Shown piece by piece: positions 30,704 to 39,817 of a stretch of 64,000 nucleotides of DNA. The position numbers and the translations under genes are program-made. Each line of letters opens with the position of its first letter. Position 1 is the stretch's first letter. The notes beneath the pieces are model-generated. The model saw only the letters and a program-made list of their open reading frames with translations. It made no database searches and was not told where the DNA came from. The stretch comes from Variovorax paradoxus (GTDB lineage Bacteria; Pseudomonadota; Gammaproteobacteria; Burkholderiales; Burkholderiaceae_C), in NCBI RefSeq assembly GCF_024734665.1, contig NZ_CP102931.1, positions 5,020,001 to 5,084,000 of the forward strand. Direction: 5' to 3'.

Positions 30704-31855
30704 ATGGTGGGTGTTACCGCAGCCACGCGCTGGGCATCGCGCGCGCAGTTCTTTGCCGCCGGCTTCATCTTCGCGACCTGGGGCGTGCATGTGCCGACGG
30801 TCAAGGCGCACTACGGCATCGACGAAGCACAGCTCGGGCTGGCAATGCTCGCAGCCGGTGTCGGCGCGATGTTCGGCCTGACCAGCGCGGGCCGCTGGAT
30901 CGGCCGCCATGGCCCGCGCCGCGTGGCCGGCATCTGCGGCTGCATCTATGCGCTGCTTCTGGCCGGCCTGATCGCGATGCCCGGCTATGCCGCGCTGCTG
31001 CTTCTGCTGGCGGCTTTCGGCCTCGTGACCAGTGTGTTCGACGTGTCGATCAACACCGAGGCGGCTCAACTCGAACTGCACGGCGACACACCCCTGATGA
31101 GCGGCATGCACGGCATGTTCAGCCTGGGCGGCATGGCCGGCGCCGCGAGCGGCAGTGCCGCGCTGGCAGCCGGGCTCGGCGCGCAGGCGCACCTGCTGCT
31201 GGTCGCGGCCGCGATGGTGCTGCTCGTCGCCCTGGCCTCGACACGCATGCTGCCCCGCCCCGCCACCAGCGGCGCCACCGAGGCCGATCACGGCTTCCTG
31301 CTGCCGCGTGGCACGCTCGCAGTACTGGGCGTGCTCGCCGCACTGGGCCTGATCGCCGAAGGCGCGATCTACGACTGGAGCGTTCTCTATATGCAGCAGG
31401 AAATCGGCAGCCCGCAGCAACAGGCCGCCCTGGCCTATGCCAGCTTCTCGGCAGCGATGGCCGCGGCGCGCTTCGGCGGCGACGCGCTGCGCGCCCGCTT
31501 CTCGCCGAGCACGCTGCTGCTTGGCAGCGGCCTGCTGGCCGCTGCGTCGATGGCGCTGGTGCTCATCACCGACCTGCCCTGGCTGGCGCTGGTCGGCTTC
31601 GCGGGCGTGGGGGTCGGCTTTGCGAACGTGGTGCCGATCCTGTTTTCGGCCTCGGCGAAAGTGCCGGGCATCGAGCCCGCACGCGGCATTGCGTCGGTCT
31701 CGGCCCTGGCCTACTTGGGGTTCATGGCAGGCCCGGCAGTGATCGGACTGCTGGCGCGGGCGACCTCGCTGACCGCCGCGCTCTATGTGGTCGTGGTCTT
31801 CGCCGCGGCGCTGGCGGCATCTGCGCGCTACACCGCCAGCGGCAAAAACAAATAA
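30704..31855 (+). CDS. MFS transporter, 12-helix
   Basis: A 383-residue major facilitator. It has twelve predicted hydrophobic segments in two halves, split by a short loop near residue 185-200. The N-terminal AAGFIFATWGVHVPTVKAHYGI and the motif-A-like GRWIGRHGPRRVAG resemble the YbjJ/fucose-permease-like subfamily. The substrate is unknown. The ATG at 30704 is two bases after the methylase stop, so it is the third gene of the maf unit. The gene converges on sppA with a 4-base gap. Confidence 0.88.
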   Translation: MVGVTAATRWASRAQFFAAGFIFATWGVHVPTVKAHYGIDEAQLGLAMLAAGVGAMFGLTSAGRWIGRHGPRRVAGICGCIYALLLAGLIAMPGYAALLLLLAAFGLVTSVFDVSINTEAAQLELHGDTPLMSGMHGMFSLGGMAGAASGSAALAAGLGAQAHLLLVAAAMVLLVALASTRMLPRPATSGATEADHGFLLPRGTLAVLGVLAALGLIAEGAIYDWSVLYMQQEIGSPQQQAALAYASFSAAMAAARFGGDALRARFSPSTLLLGSGLLAAASMALVLITDLPWLALVGFAGVGVGFANVVPILFSASAKVPGIEPARGIASVSALAYLGFMAGPAVIGLLARATSLTAALYVVVVFAAALAASARYTASGKNK

Positions 31856-31859
31856 GAAA

Positions 31860-32876
31860 TCAGCGCAGGGCCGGCGCGGTGTGCATCAGGCGCACGGTGG
31901 TTTCGGCCATCGCCGCGCCAAACTTCTTGGCCAGCTTCTCGGCCACGTTGTCGCGCCGCGTGTAGTCGATCACTTCTTCGGCCTTGATCACTTCGCGCGC
32001 CACGTAGTCGACGTTGCCCAGCTGGTCGGCCAGGCCGTATTCAACTGCCTGCTCGCCGCTCCAGAACAGACCGCTGAACAAGCCGGGGGTGTCGAGCTTC
32101 AGGCGATCACCGCGACCGGCCTTCACCACATTGATGAACTGCGTGTGGATCTGGTTGAGCATCGTCTGTGCGTGCGCGCGCTGCGCATCGCTCATCGGGC
32201 TGAACGGATCGAGGAAGCCCTTGTTCTCGCCGGCCGTCAGCAGGCGGCGCTCGACGCCGACTTTCTCCATCACGCCGGTGAAACCGAAGCCGTCCATCAG
32301 CACGCCGATGCTTCCGACGATGCTGGCCTTGTCGACGTAGATCTTGTCTGCGGCGGCGGCAATGTAATAGGCAGCCGAGGCGCAGGTCTCCTCGACCACG
32401 GCATATACCGGCTTCTTGTACTTGGCCTTCAGGCGCTTGATTTCGTCGTTGATGATGCCGGCCTGCACCGGGCTGCCGCCGGGCGAGTTGATCAGCAGGA
32501 CCACGCCCTTGGCGCCTTCATCCTCGAAGGCCGTCTTCATCGCGGCGACCACGAACTCTGCGCTCGCATCACCGCCATTGGCGATTTCGCCCTTGATTTC
32601 GACGACTGCCGTGTGCGCCGTGGTCTTGGCCGTGCTCGGCGCGCTGCGCGAGAGCGCGAACCACGCCAGGAAGATGAAGAAAGCAAGCCAGGACAGACGC
32701 ACGAAGGTCTTCCAGCGGCGCGTGGCCTTCTGTTCGTTCAACGAAGCGAAGGCGAGCTTTTCGAGGGTGACGCGCTCCCAACCGGGGCGCTGCGTGGGAT
32801 CTTTGGCCATGTTCGTGGGAGGGGCCGGCTCAAATGGTTCGAACCCGGCGGGTTCCGTTCGGTTCGGGTCGGTCAT
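31860..32876 (-). CDS. sppA: Signal peptide peptidase / S49 protease
   Basis: Membrane-bound serine protease of the short SppA type, 338 residues with one transmembrane helix at about 57-77. The S49 core has LLINSPGGSPVQAG (127-140), the probable nucleophile Ser167 in TCASAAYYIAAAADK and the probable base Lys219 in GENKGFLDP. The family usually has ASGGYY; here Gly-Gly is Ala-Ala. The cytoplasmic N-terminus is proline/glutamate rich. It starts one base before the Rieske gene's stop region, so the two are co-transcribed. Confidence 0.92.
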   Translation of the reverse strand: MTDPNRTEPAGFEPFEPAPPTNMAKDPTQRPGWERVTLEKLAFASLNEQKATRRWKTFVRLSWLAFFIFLAWFALSRSAPSTAKTTAHTAVVEIKGEIANGGDASAEFVVAAMKTAFEDEGAKGVVLLINSPGGSPVQAGIINDEIKRLKAKYKKPVYAVVEETCASAAYYIAAAADKIYVDKASIVGSIGVLMDGFGFTGVMEKVGVERRLLTAGENKGFLDPFSPMSDAQRAHAQTMLNQIHTQFINVVKAGRGDRLKLDTPGLFSGLFWSGEQAVEYGLADQLGNVDYVAREVIKAEEVIDYTRRDNVAEKLAKKFGAAMAETTVRLMHTAPALR

Positions 32877-32877
32877 G

Positions 32878-33249
32878 TCAGAAGGTCAGGGGGTGAAGGT
32901 TCCAGCCAGTATGCCAGTGCACTACGCCGTCATGCTCGCTCAAGGCGATCTTCACGAGGCCGCCGCGGCACGGCCCGCCCGCGCATTCGCCGGTGTCGGG
33001 CTTGTAGACCGCGCCGTGCGTCGCGCACAGGAGCCACTGGCCGGTGTCGTCGAAGAAGCGGTCGGGCTGGAAGTCGAGTTCCATCGCAACGTGGCTGCAA
33101 CGGTTGAGAAACGCATGCGGCTGCCCCTCGAAACGTATCGCGAAGGCGCGGCAGGTTTCTCCGCCATAGACCACGTCGAAGGGCACGGCCAGGCCGCCTT
33201 CGGTCAGGTCGGCGGCATTGCACAGCGGGATGCGTTCTTCGTCGCTCAT
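32878..33249 (-). CDS. Rieske [2Fe-2S] ferredoxin-like protein
   Basis: Soluble electron carrier of 123 residues. The cluster ligands are visible as Cys51-Ser-His53 and Cys75-Ala-Thr-His78, the CxH...CxxH Rieske pattern, with a spacing of 21 residues. There is no signal peptide or membrane anchor, so it is cytoplasmic, as in assimilatory or dioxygenase-type ferredoxins. It lies between a HAD phosphatase and sppA in an rluC-led unit; no oxygenase is near. The partner is unknown. Confidence 0.9.
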   Translation of the reverse strand: MSDEERIPLCNAADLTEGGLAVPFDVVYGGETCRAFAIRFEGQPHAFLNRCSHVAMELDFQPDRFFDDTGQWLLCATHGAVYKPDTGECAGGPCRGGLVKIALSEHDGVVHWHTGWNLHPLTF

Positions 33250-33260
33250 GGCGGGAGTTT

Positions 33261-33932
33261 TCAGGCGTTCCCGAGGAGCCACGCTTCGAGGTCGGCCACC
33301 GAATGCGCGATGTGCAGCGGCTTGAATTCGTCGAAGCTGGCGGGCTCATGCGCGCCGTAGCTCACGCCCACGTTGGCGCAGCCGGCGTTCTGCGCAAGCT
33401 GCAGGTCGTGCGTGGTGTCGCCGATCATCAGGGTGCGTTCCGGCGGCACGTCGAGTTCTTCCATCAGTTCCAGCAGCATGCGCGGATGTGGCTTGCCGAA
33501 GGTTTCGTCGGCGGTGCGCGAAGCGTCGAAGCGATCGCGCAGGGCGACCGACTTGAGCGCTTCGTTGAGGCCGCGGCGCGACTTGCCGGTGGCCACGGCC
33601 AGTTTGTGGCCGCGCGCGCGCAGCGCGTCGAGCATCTGCAGCACGCCATCGAACAGCACGAGATCGTCCTGGTGCTGAAGATAGTGGTAGCGGTAACGGG
33701 CGCCGAGCTCCGGGTACTTTTCCTTCGGCACATCGGGCGCTGCACGCGCAAGCGCCTCGGCCAGCCCGAGGCCGATCACCCAGGCGGCGTCGTTCTCGCT
33801 CGGCTTGGCACCGCCAACGTCGATCACCGCGGCCTGGATGCAGCGCACGATCAGGCGCGTGGAGTCATAGAGCGTGCCGTCCCAGTCGAAGGCAATCAGG
33901 TCGAAGCGAAGGGGTCTGGAAGAATCAGTCAT
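33261..33932 (-). CDS. HAD-IA family hydrolase (Gph/PpaX-like)
   Basis: A 223-residue haloacid-dehalogenase phosphatase. Motif I is AFDWDGTLYDS with Asp16 (nucleophile) and Asp18; motif II is VATGKSRRG, motif III Lys in FGKPHP, motif IV GDTTHDLQLA. The helical cap sits between motifs I and II. It resembles phosphoglycolate phosphatase but the substrate cannot be set. Its ATG overlaps the rluC stop by eight bases. Confidence 0.92.
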   Translation of the reverse strand: MTDSSRPLRFDLIAFDWDGTLYDSTRLIVRCIQAAVIDVGGAKPSENDAAWVIGLGLAEALARAAPDVPKEKYPELGARYRYHYLQHQDDLVLFDGVLQMLDALRARGHKLAVATGKSRRGLNEALKSVALRDRFDASRTADETFGKPHPRMLLELMEELDVPPERTLMIGDTTHDLQLAQNAGCANVGVSYGAHEPASFDEFKPLHIAHSVADLEAWLLGNA

Positions 33933-35037
33933 GGGCCGTGGGAGTGGGGTGTTGGGCCAGTGCCTCGAGGGCGGCGGGCGGCATCAGCGCGTGCAGTTCG
34001 GGCGGCAGGTCAGCCTGCAGCGCCACGCGGTCGCCGCTGGCCGGATGGTTGAATTGCAGCCGCCAGGCATGCAGAAACATGCGCTTGAGGCCGAGTTTCT
34101 GAAATGCGCGCTGGCGCTCCGACTCGCCGTACTTGTCGTCGCCGGCAATCGGGTGGCCAGCCGACGCGAGGTGAACGCGGATCTGGTGCGTGCGCCCGGT
34201 CTTGATCGTCACCGCCAGCAGTGACAGCGGCGCGGCATCGCCCGGCAGCGAAAGCCGAGCCAGCACCCGCACCAGCGTGACGGCGCGCATGGCGTCCGGA
34301 TGGTCCTTGGCGACCACGCGCACGCGGCGCTCGCCGGCGCCAGCGCCGGAACCGTCGGGCAGCAAATACTTGGCCAGCGGCGCGTCGAGCACCTTCTTGT
34401 TGGCCGGCCAGGCGCCTTCGACCAGCGCCAGGTAGGTCTTGCCGGTTTCTCGTTCGCGGAACTGGTCTTGCAGCGCGACCAGCGCGCTGCGCTTCTTGGC
34501 GACCAGCAGGATGCCGGAGGTTTCGCGGTCCAGCCGGTGCACCAGTTCAAGAAATTTGGCGGCAGGCCGCGCCGTGCGCAGTTGCTCGATCACGCCAAAG
34601 CTCACGCCGCTGCCGCCATGGACGGCCACGCCGGCCGGCTTGTCGATGGCCAGCACGGCTTCGTCTTCGAGCAGTACCGGAAATTCGCGCGCCGGGGCCG
34701 GCGGGGTGCCGCCCTCTTCCGCGCGCGGCGAGATGCGAATCGGCGGCAGCCGCAGCACATCGCCCGTCTCGATGCGGGTTTCGGCCTGCACCCGGCCCTT
34801 GTTGATGCGCACCTCGCCCGACCGGATGATCCGGTAGACGTGCGTCTTCGGAACGCCTTTCAGATGGCGGAAAAGGAAGTTGTCGAGCCGCTGCCCGGCA
34901 GATTCGGCGTCGACCGTGAGGAATGTGATGGCCGAATGCGACGCCCCGGCTTCGCCTGGGGCTTTTTGGCCTGCGGGATTTGGAGCAGCCGCGGGGCCTT
35001 GCTTCGCACCTATAATGTTTTTCACCAGCGCGGTCAT
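33925..35037 (-). CDS. rluC: 23S rRNA pseudouridine synthase, RluC type
   Basis: Makes pseudouridine at several 23S rRNA sites. The 370-residue protein has an N-terminal S4 RNA-binding domain (about 48-95, QRLDNFLFRHLKGVPKTHVY) and the catalytic domain with Asp170 in HRLDRETSGIL and KTGRTHQIRVHLASAGHPIA. A proline-rich 30-residue extension precedes the S4 domain. It is divergent from rne across 550 bases, the same arrangement as rluC-rne in E. coli, which supports RluC over RluD. It leads the unit with the HAD, Rieske and sppA genes. Confidence 0.93.
   Translation of the reverse strand: MTALVKNIIGAKQGPAAAPNPAGQKAPGEAGASHSAITFLTVDAESAGQRLDNFLFRHLKGVPKTHVYRIIRSGEVRINKGRVQAETRIETGDVLRLPPIRISPRAEEGGTPPAPAREFPVLLEDEAVLAIDKPAGVAVHGGSGVSFGVIEQLRTARPAAKFLELVHRLDRETSGILLVAKKRSALVALQDQFRERETGKTYLALVEGAWPANKKVLDAPLAKYLLPDGSGAGAGERRVRVVAKDHPDAMRAVTLVRVLARLSLPGDAAPLSLLAVTIKTGRTHQIRVHLASAGHPIAGDDKYGESERQRAFQKLGLKRMFLHAWRLQFNHPASGDRVALQADLPPELHALMPPAALEALAQHPTPTAHD
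35011..35016 (+). promoter_or_regulatory. TATAAT element overlapping the rluC start, possible distal rne promoter
   Basis: A perfect TATAAT reads on the plus strand about 570 bases before the rne ATG, inside the first codons of rluC. No -35 is recognisable at 16-18 bases. It would give rne a very long structured leader; the match may also be chance. Confidence 0.3.
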
Positions 35038-35587
35038 GTAAGTGCTTGATTAGACAGAAGTTTAGTCCACTGCCATCAAATACCCAGGACGGCGCTGTGA
35101 GGTCGATGCCGCTTTGGCGCCGAGCTGCAAACCCCGCGCAATTGCGCAAAGTGGCAGACCAGGCACCCAAGTCAAGCCGACACCCACGAAACACCGATAC
35201 GGAATACCCAGCCTGCAGCTTCCAAGCTGCCGGCGGATCGAAGCGAGTCCCTTGTTGTGTTGATGCTGCTGATTCAAATGTGCCTGCGCTGGCCGACCTG
35301 GTTTCGACCAGTGGCCTCAGGCATTGAATCGTTGGCAGCGTGCGCCACTCTTGCGCAACCAGCTATCAAAAAGATAGCCGGCCAACACCGAATCTGGCTC
35401 GCGCCCATCCACGCGCCCCCACCCCGGCTGTCTTCTTGAGCTAACGCTCGAGAGGCCTGCTTGCGCCTGGCGCGGCAGTGAACAGCATCCGGGGCCCAAG
35501 CGGCAATTCCCTGGTTTCGCGGGCGTCGTCCGTGCATCGTTGGCCCATCAAGGGCCGGTAGAACGATACATATAAGGACAACGCATC
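35038..35587 (+). other. 550-base rluC/rne intergenic region, structured rne leader
   Basis: No protein gene seen. It contains three hairpins in plus-strand RNA: GCAGCTT/AAGCTGC (35215-35230); GGCC...CTGGT-TTCG-ACCAG...GGCC (35291-35316), capped by a UUCG tetraloop; and GCTATC-A5-GATAGC (35362-35378). A palindrome GCGCAATTGCGC is at 35136-35147. The rne ribosome-binding site is AAGGAC at 35574-35579. E. coli rne has a 361-base leader whose hairpins mediate RNase E autoregulation; by analogy this leader may do the same. Confidence 0.55.
35362..35378 (+). repeat. Short hairpin GCTATC-A5-GATAGC in the rne leader
   Basis: Six-base arms around five A residues. It looks like a relative of the GCTAC-T7-GTAGC hairpin at 4717-4733 and may be a copy of a small intergenic repeat. 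Confidence 0.5.
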
Positions 35588-38500
35588 ATGAAGCGGATGC
35601 TGATCAATGCCACGCAGGCCGAAGAACGCCGCCTGGCCATCGTCGACGGGCAGAAACTGCTCGACTACGAAATCGAAATCGAAGGGCGCGAACAGCGCAA
35701 GGGCAACATCTACAAAGCCGTCGTGACGCGCGTCGAGCCTTCGCTCGAAGCCTGTTTCGTCGACTACGGTGAAGACCGCCACGGCTTCCTGCCGTTCAAG
35801 GAAATCTCCAAGCAATATTTCGCCGAAGGCGTGTCTGCCAGCCAGGCCCGCATCCAGGACGCGATCCGCGAAGGCCAGGAACTCACCGTCCAGGTCGAAA
35901 AAGAAGAACGCGGCAACAAGGGCGCAGCCCTCACCACCTTCATCTCGCTGGCCGGCCGCTATGTCGTGCTGATGCCGAACAACCCCCGTGGTGGTGGCGT
36001 TTCGCGCCGCATCGAAGGTGACGACCGCGCCGAACTCAAGGAGGCGATGGACCAGCTCGAGTACCCGAAGGGCATGAGCATCATCGCGCGCACCGCCGGC
36101 ATCGGCCGCATCGCGTCCGAACTCCAGTGGGACCTGAACTACCTGCTCAAGCTCTGGACCGCCATCGACGGCGCGGCCAAGGGCGGCAAGGGCGCCTTCC
36201 TGATCTACCAGGAATCGTCGCTCGTCATCCGCGCCATCCGTGATTACTTCAATCACGACATCGGCGACATCCTGATCGACACCGACGACATCTATGACCA
36301 GGCGCAGCAGTTCATGGCGCACGTCATGCCCGAGCATGCTGCCCGCGTGAAGCGCTACCGCGACGACGCCGCCCTGTTCAGCCGCTTCCAGATCGAGCAC
36401 CAGATCGAGTCGGCCTACGCCCGCACCGTGCAGCTGCCCTCGGGCGGCGCCATCGTGATCGACCACACCGAAGCACTGGTTTCGGTCGACGTGAACTCGG
36501 CCCGCGCCATCAAGGGCGGCGACATCGAAGAAACCGCCACCCGCACCAACCTCGAAGCCGCCGACGAAGTGGCCCGCCAGATGCGCCTGCGCGACCTGGG
36601 CGGCCTGATCGTCATCGACTTCATCGACATGGACGAGTCGAAGAACCGCCGCGAAGTCGAAAGCCGCCTGCGCGACGCGCTGCGCCAGGACCGCGCCCGC
36701 GTGCAGTTCGGCTCGATCAGCAAGTTCGGCCTGATGGAAATGAGCCGTCAGCGCCTGAAGCCGGCGCTCTCCGAAGGCTCGTCGATCCCCTGCCCCCGCT
36801 GCGGCGGCTCGGGCCACATCCGCGACACCGAATCGAGCGCGCTGCAGATCCTGCGCATCATTCAGGAAGAGTCCATGAAGGACAACACGGCCGCCGTGCA
36901 TGTGCAGGTGCCCGTGGAAGTCGCATCGTTCCTGCTGAACGAAAAGCGCCCCGAAATCGCGAAGATCGAACTCAAGCAGCGCGTCACCGTGCTGATGGTG
37001 CCCAACAAGACGCTCGAAACGCCGAACTACAAGCTCGAGCGCCTGAAGCACGACGATCCGCGCCTCGACCACATCGAAGCCAGCTACAAGATGGCCGACG
37101 AGATCGAAGACCCGACCTCGGTCACGCGCCGTTCGCAAGAGCCCACCAACAAGCAGACGCCGGTCATCAAGGGCGTGCTGCCCGATGCGCCCGCGCCCGT
37201 GGTGCCGCCCAAGCCCGAAGCAGTGCGCGCGCCTGTCGCAGCACCCGCACCGGTCGCACCGCCCGTGGTGAGCGCGCCGGTTCCGGCGCAGACCGGCTTC
37301 TTCGCCTGGATCAAGAACCTGTTCGGCGGCACGCCGGCCCCCGCTGCGGCGCCTGCGCCGTCCGCGATTCCGGTCGAGGCACCGAAGCCCCGTCGCGACG
37401 GCCGTCCTGGCCGCGATGGCGAAGCACGCGGCGGCGCACGTGACGGCGAACAGCGCCGTGGCGGCCGCGGTGGTGAAGGCCGCGGCGAAAACGGCGGACG
37501 CTCCGGCGGTCGCGACGGCGAACGCCGTGGCGGCCGTGGCGGCGAGCGCCGCGAAGGCCGCGAAGGCCGTGAAGGCCGCAGCAGCGAACTGCGCAACGAC
37601 GCCGCCAACCAGCCGCGTGAACAACGCGAACCGCGCGAGCAGCGTGAGCCCCGCGAGCCGCGTGAAGCGCGCTCACCGCGCGACGGCGAACAACGCCGCA
37701 ACGGCCGCGGCGAGCGCCGCGAAGGCGAAGGCCGCGAAGGTCGCAACAACGCACCGGCAGAAGCACTCGACGGCAACGTCAACCTCGAAGCCCAGCAACT
37801 TGCTCCCGGCACCGTTGCAGGCGACGAAGGCAATGCAGCGGAACGCGCACCCCGCGCCCGCGGCGAACGCCGTGAACGTGGCGAGCGCGGTGAACGTGGT
37901 GGTGAGCGCAATGGCGCCGACAACAACGGCGCCCGCGAACGCACCGCAGAAGCCGGCGAAGGCGCCGCACAAGGCGAGCAACGCCAGCCCCGCAACGGCC
38001 GCGACGAGCAGCGCGCACCGCGTGGCGAACGCAGCGACCGCAACGACGGCCGCCGCGAACGCCGCAACGACGCGCCTCAAGCCGAAGCGGATGCACGCGG
38101 CGCCGAAGCCGCAGCAGCCGATGTCGATCAAGGCAGCGAAGCCGCCAGCATCAACGGCAACAACGAGCAGGCACCGCGCCGCGAAGGCGACGAACGCCGC
38201 GGCCGTTCGCGTGACCGCTACGGCCGTGACCGCCGCGAACGCGGCCCGCGCGATGAAGCCGAAGCCACCGCCGAAGGCGCCGCAACGGAAGCCACGGGCG
38301 ACGCACAGCAGCAAGCCCCGCAGCAGCAACTGCCGCTGGCGTCGGAACGCTTCGAAGCAGTCGAAGCTGCTGCGGCACCGGAAGTCCGAGAACCCGTGGC
38401 AGCACCGCAGCAGGTCCGCACCGAGCGCCCCGCGCCGGCACCGGCTGTCGTGGCAGCAGCTGCGCCGATCGTCGTCGAAAGCGCCAAGGCGCCCGTCGCC

Positions 38501-38782
38501 GCCAACGGCCGCGCACTGCCCAAGGTCCAGCCTTTCGAACTGCCGCTGAACGAGCTCGCGCAGATCGCCGAGAGCTCGGGCCTGCAGTGGGTCAACTCGG
38601 ATGCCGAGCGCATCGCGCAAGCCCGCGCTGCCATCGCAGCCGAGCCGAAGCCGGTACACGTGCCGCGCGAACGCCCGCCGGTGGTCGTGCTCGACGAAGG
38701 CCCGCTGGTGCTGGTCGAAACCCGCCGCGATCTCGGTTCGATGTCGCTGCCGTTCGAGCAAGAGCAGCAACGCAGCCTCTGA
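35588..38782 (+). CDS. rne: Ribonuclease E
   Basis: Single-strand endonuclease and degradosome scaffold of 1064 residues. The N-terminal catalytic half (about 1-510) has the S1 domain (about 36-120), catalytic Asp301 in SVDVNSA and Asp344 in VIDFIDM, and the zinc-link cysteines Cys402 and Cys405 in [10 protein letters not shown], all within two residues of E. coli numbering. The C-terminal half is disordered: a Pro/Ala linker (about 530-600) followed by some 320 residues rich in Arg, Gly and Glu. The last 60 residues are more ordered. The ATG at 35588 begins [20 protein letters not shown], as expected. Confidence 0.96.
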   Translation: MKRMLINATQAEERRLAIVDGQKLLDYEIEIEGREQRKGNIYKAVVTRVEPSLEACFVDYGEDRHGFLPFKEISKQYFAEGVSASQARIQDAIREGQELTVQVEKEERGNKGAALTTFISLAGRYVVLMPNNPRGGGVSRRIEGDDRAELKEAMDQLEYPKGMSIIARTAGIGRIASELQWDLNYLLKLWTAIDGAAKGGKGAFLIYQESSLVIRAIRDYFNHDIGDILIDTDDIYDQAQQFMAHVMPEHAARVKRYRDDAALFSRFQIEHQIESAYARTVQLPSGGAIVIDHTEALVSVDVNSARAIKGGDIEETATRTNLEAADEVARQMRLRDLGGLIVIDFIDMDESKNRREVESRLRDALRQDRARVQFGSISKFGLMEMSRQRLKPALSEGSSIPCPRCGGSGHIRDTESSALQILRIIQEESMKDNTAAVHVQVPVEVASFLLNEKRPEIAKIELKQRVTVLMVPNKTLETPNYKLERLKHDDPRLDHIEASYKMADEIEDPTSVTRRSQEPTNKQTPVIKGVLPDAPAPVVPPKPEAVRAPVAAPAPVAPPVVSAPVPAQTGFFAWIKNLFGGTPAPAAAPAPSAIPVEAPKPRRDGRPGRDGEARGGARDGEQRRGGRGGEGRGENGGRSGGRDGERRGGRGGERREGREGREGRSSELRNDAANQPREQREPREQREPREPREARSPRDGEQRRNGRGERREGEGREGRNNAPAEALDGNVNLEAQQLAPGTVAGDEGNAAERAPRARGERRERGERGERGGERNGADNNGARERTAEAGEGAAQGEQRQPRNGRDEQRAPRGERSDRNDGRRERRNDAPQAEADARGAEAAAADVDQGSEAASINGNNEQAPRREGDERRGRSRDRYGRDRRERGPRDEAEATAEGAATEATGDAQQQAPQQQLPLASERFEAVEAAAAPEVREPVAAPQQVRTERPAPAPAVVAAAAPIVVESAKAPVAANGRALPKVQPFELPLNELAQIAESSGLQWVNSDAERIAQARAAIAAEPKPVHVPRERPPVVVLDEGPLVLVETRRDLGSMSLPFEQEQQRSL

Positions 38783-38801
38783 GCGACACACGCTCCCAAG
38801 T

Positions 38802-38830
38802 AAAAACGGCGCCAGTGGCGCCGTTTTTTT
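38802..38830. terminator. Bidirectional terminator between rne and lysR
   Basis: Stem CGGCGCC/GGCGCCG (38807-38813 and 38817-38823) with an AGT loop. It is flanked by five A on the left and seven T on the right, so both strands show a GC stem followed by a T run. The lysR stop lies next to it. Confidence 0.92.
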
Positions 38831-39704
38831 ATGCCTTGTCGTGCGCCGGCAGGTCGGGCATCTCCAGGATCAACTGGCCGAACCGGCAGGCGCATTCCGT
38901 CCTGCCGCCCTCGCTCCAGATCAGCGAAAAATCCACGTTCGGCAAGGGCGGCAGTCCGTAGCGGCCGTCGACGATCTTCATGCCCGGCTCCACGTCCTCG
39001 CGCGTGAGCACCGTCACGGCCAACCCCGCCAGCACGGCAGCGCGAATGCCATGCTGGCTCGCGGAAGTGAACACCACGTGCCAGTCGACCGGCGTCGCAT
39101 CCAGCGCTGCGCCGGCAAGTTCACGGTTGACGCAGGGCTTCGGAAAGTACGCCAGCGGCAGCGACGCGCCGGCGGGCGGCTCAAAAGTCTCTGCCGCCAC
39201 CCACACCAGCTGCGTGCGCCGCAGGCGCGTGCCCTCCTCGCAATCGGACCTCGACATCACCACTGCAAGGTCGAGCTCACCCGCCTTGATCATTGCGCGA
39301 AAGTCGAGGTGCATGCTCACGCTGACCTCCATGCGCGTGGCCGGGAACGAACGCGCGAACTGCGAGAGCAGCGGCGGCAGCCGGTCGCCCATGAAGGTGT
39401 CCGGTGCGCCGAAGCGCACTACGCCCGAGATCAGCGAGGGTTGAAAGCGCCGCGTCATCGTGTCGAGCGTGTCGAGGATCTGCTGCGCATAGCGAAGGAA
39501 GTCTTCGCCGTCTTCCGTCACCGTGAGGCGGCGTGTCGTGCGATGCAGCAGCGGCCGGCCCACCTGCTCTTCGAGCCGACGGATCTGGTGGCTGATGGCC
39601 GACTGCGTCAGGTGCAGCCGCTGGGCGGCACGCGTGAAGCCGCCGGTTTCCTTGACGGCCACGAAGGCTCGCAGCAGCGCGGGGTCGAAATCCATGGCAA
39701 TCAA
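38829..39704 (-). CDS. LysR family transcriptional regulator
   Basis: A 291-residue LTTR. The winged helix-turn-helix is at about 4-63 (LLRAFVAVKETGGFTRAAQR then AISHQIRRLEEQVG), followed by the effector-binding domain with RFGAPDTFMGDRLPPLLSQF. It is divergent from the 14-helix MFS gene with a 113-base gap that carries two dyad sequences, so it probably controls that transporter and itself. The effector is unknown. Confidence 0.92.
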   Translation of the reverse strand: MIAMDFDPALLRAFVAVKETGGFTRAAQRLHLTQSAISHQIRRLEEQVGRPLLHRTTRRLTVTEDGEDFLRYAQQILDTLDTMTRRFQPSLISGVVRFGAPDTFMGDRLPPLLSQFARSFPATRMEVSVSMHLDFRAMIKAGELDLAVVMSRSDCEEGTRLRRTQLVWVAAETFEPPAGASLPLAYFPKPCVNRELAGAALDATPVDWHVVFTSASQHGIRAAVLAGLAVTVLTREDVEPGMKIVDGRYGLPPLPNVDFSLIWSEGGRTECACRFGQLILEMPDLPAHDKA

Positions 39705-39711
39705 CCAGTCA

Positions 39712-39752
39712 ATGATGAATCGTCATGGATTCTAGGAAATTAAATCATTTCC
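39712..39752. promoter_or_regulatory. Dyad operators in the lysR/MFS divergent region
   Basis: ATGATGAATCGTCAT (39712-39726) contains a T-N11-A palindrome of the LTTR type. Nine bases on, GGAAAT-N6-ATTTCC (39735-39752) is a second perfect inverted repeat. Together they cover the centre of the 113-base divergent promoter, as expected for recognition and activation sites of the adjacent LysR protein. Confidence 0.5.
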
Positions 39753-39817
39753 ATCATGAGGAGGCCTTCCCCAGAATCGCCCGGACCTCTTTGCCAAAGA
39801 CTCCCGAAAGACCTCCG

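Noticed and set aside
32835..32870. GGTTCGAACCCGG, resembling a tRNA T-arm
   Set aside because: It encodes the N-terminus of SppA, and no acceptor or anticodon stem of a tRNA can be found around it.
35441..37624. 727-codon minus-strand open frame opposite rne
   Set aside because: Shadow of rne with long Ala/Val/Ala-Phe repeats caused by the charged repeats on the real strand; no domain.
37430..38300. Repeated GC-rich units that could suggest a CRISPR or tandem array
   Set aside because: They are irregular in length and explained by Arg/Gly/Glu-rich codons of RNase E; no constant repeats with unique spacers.
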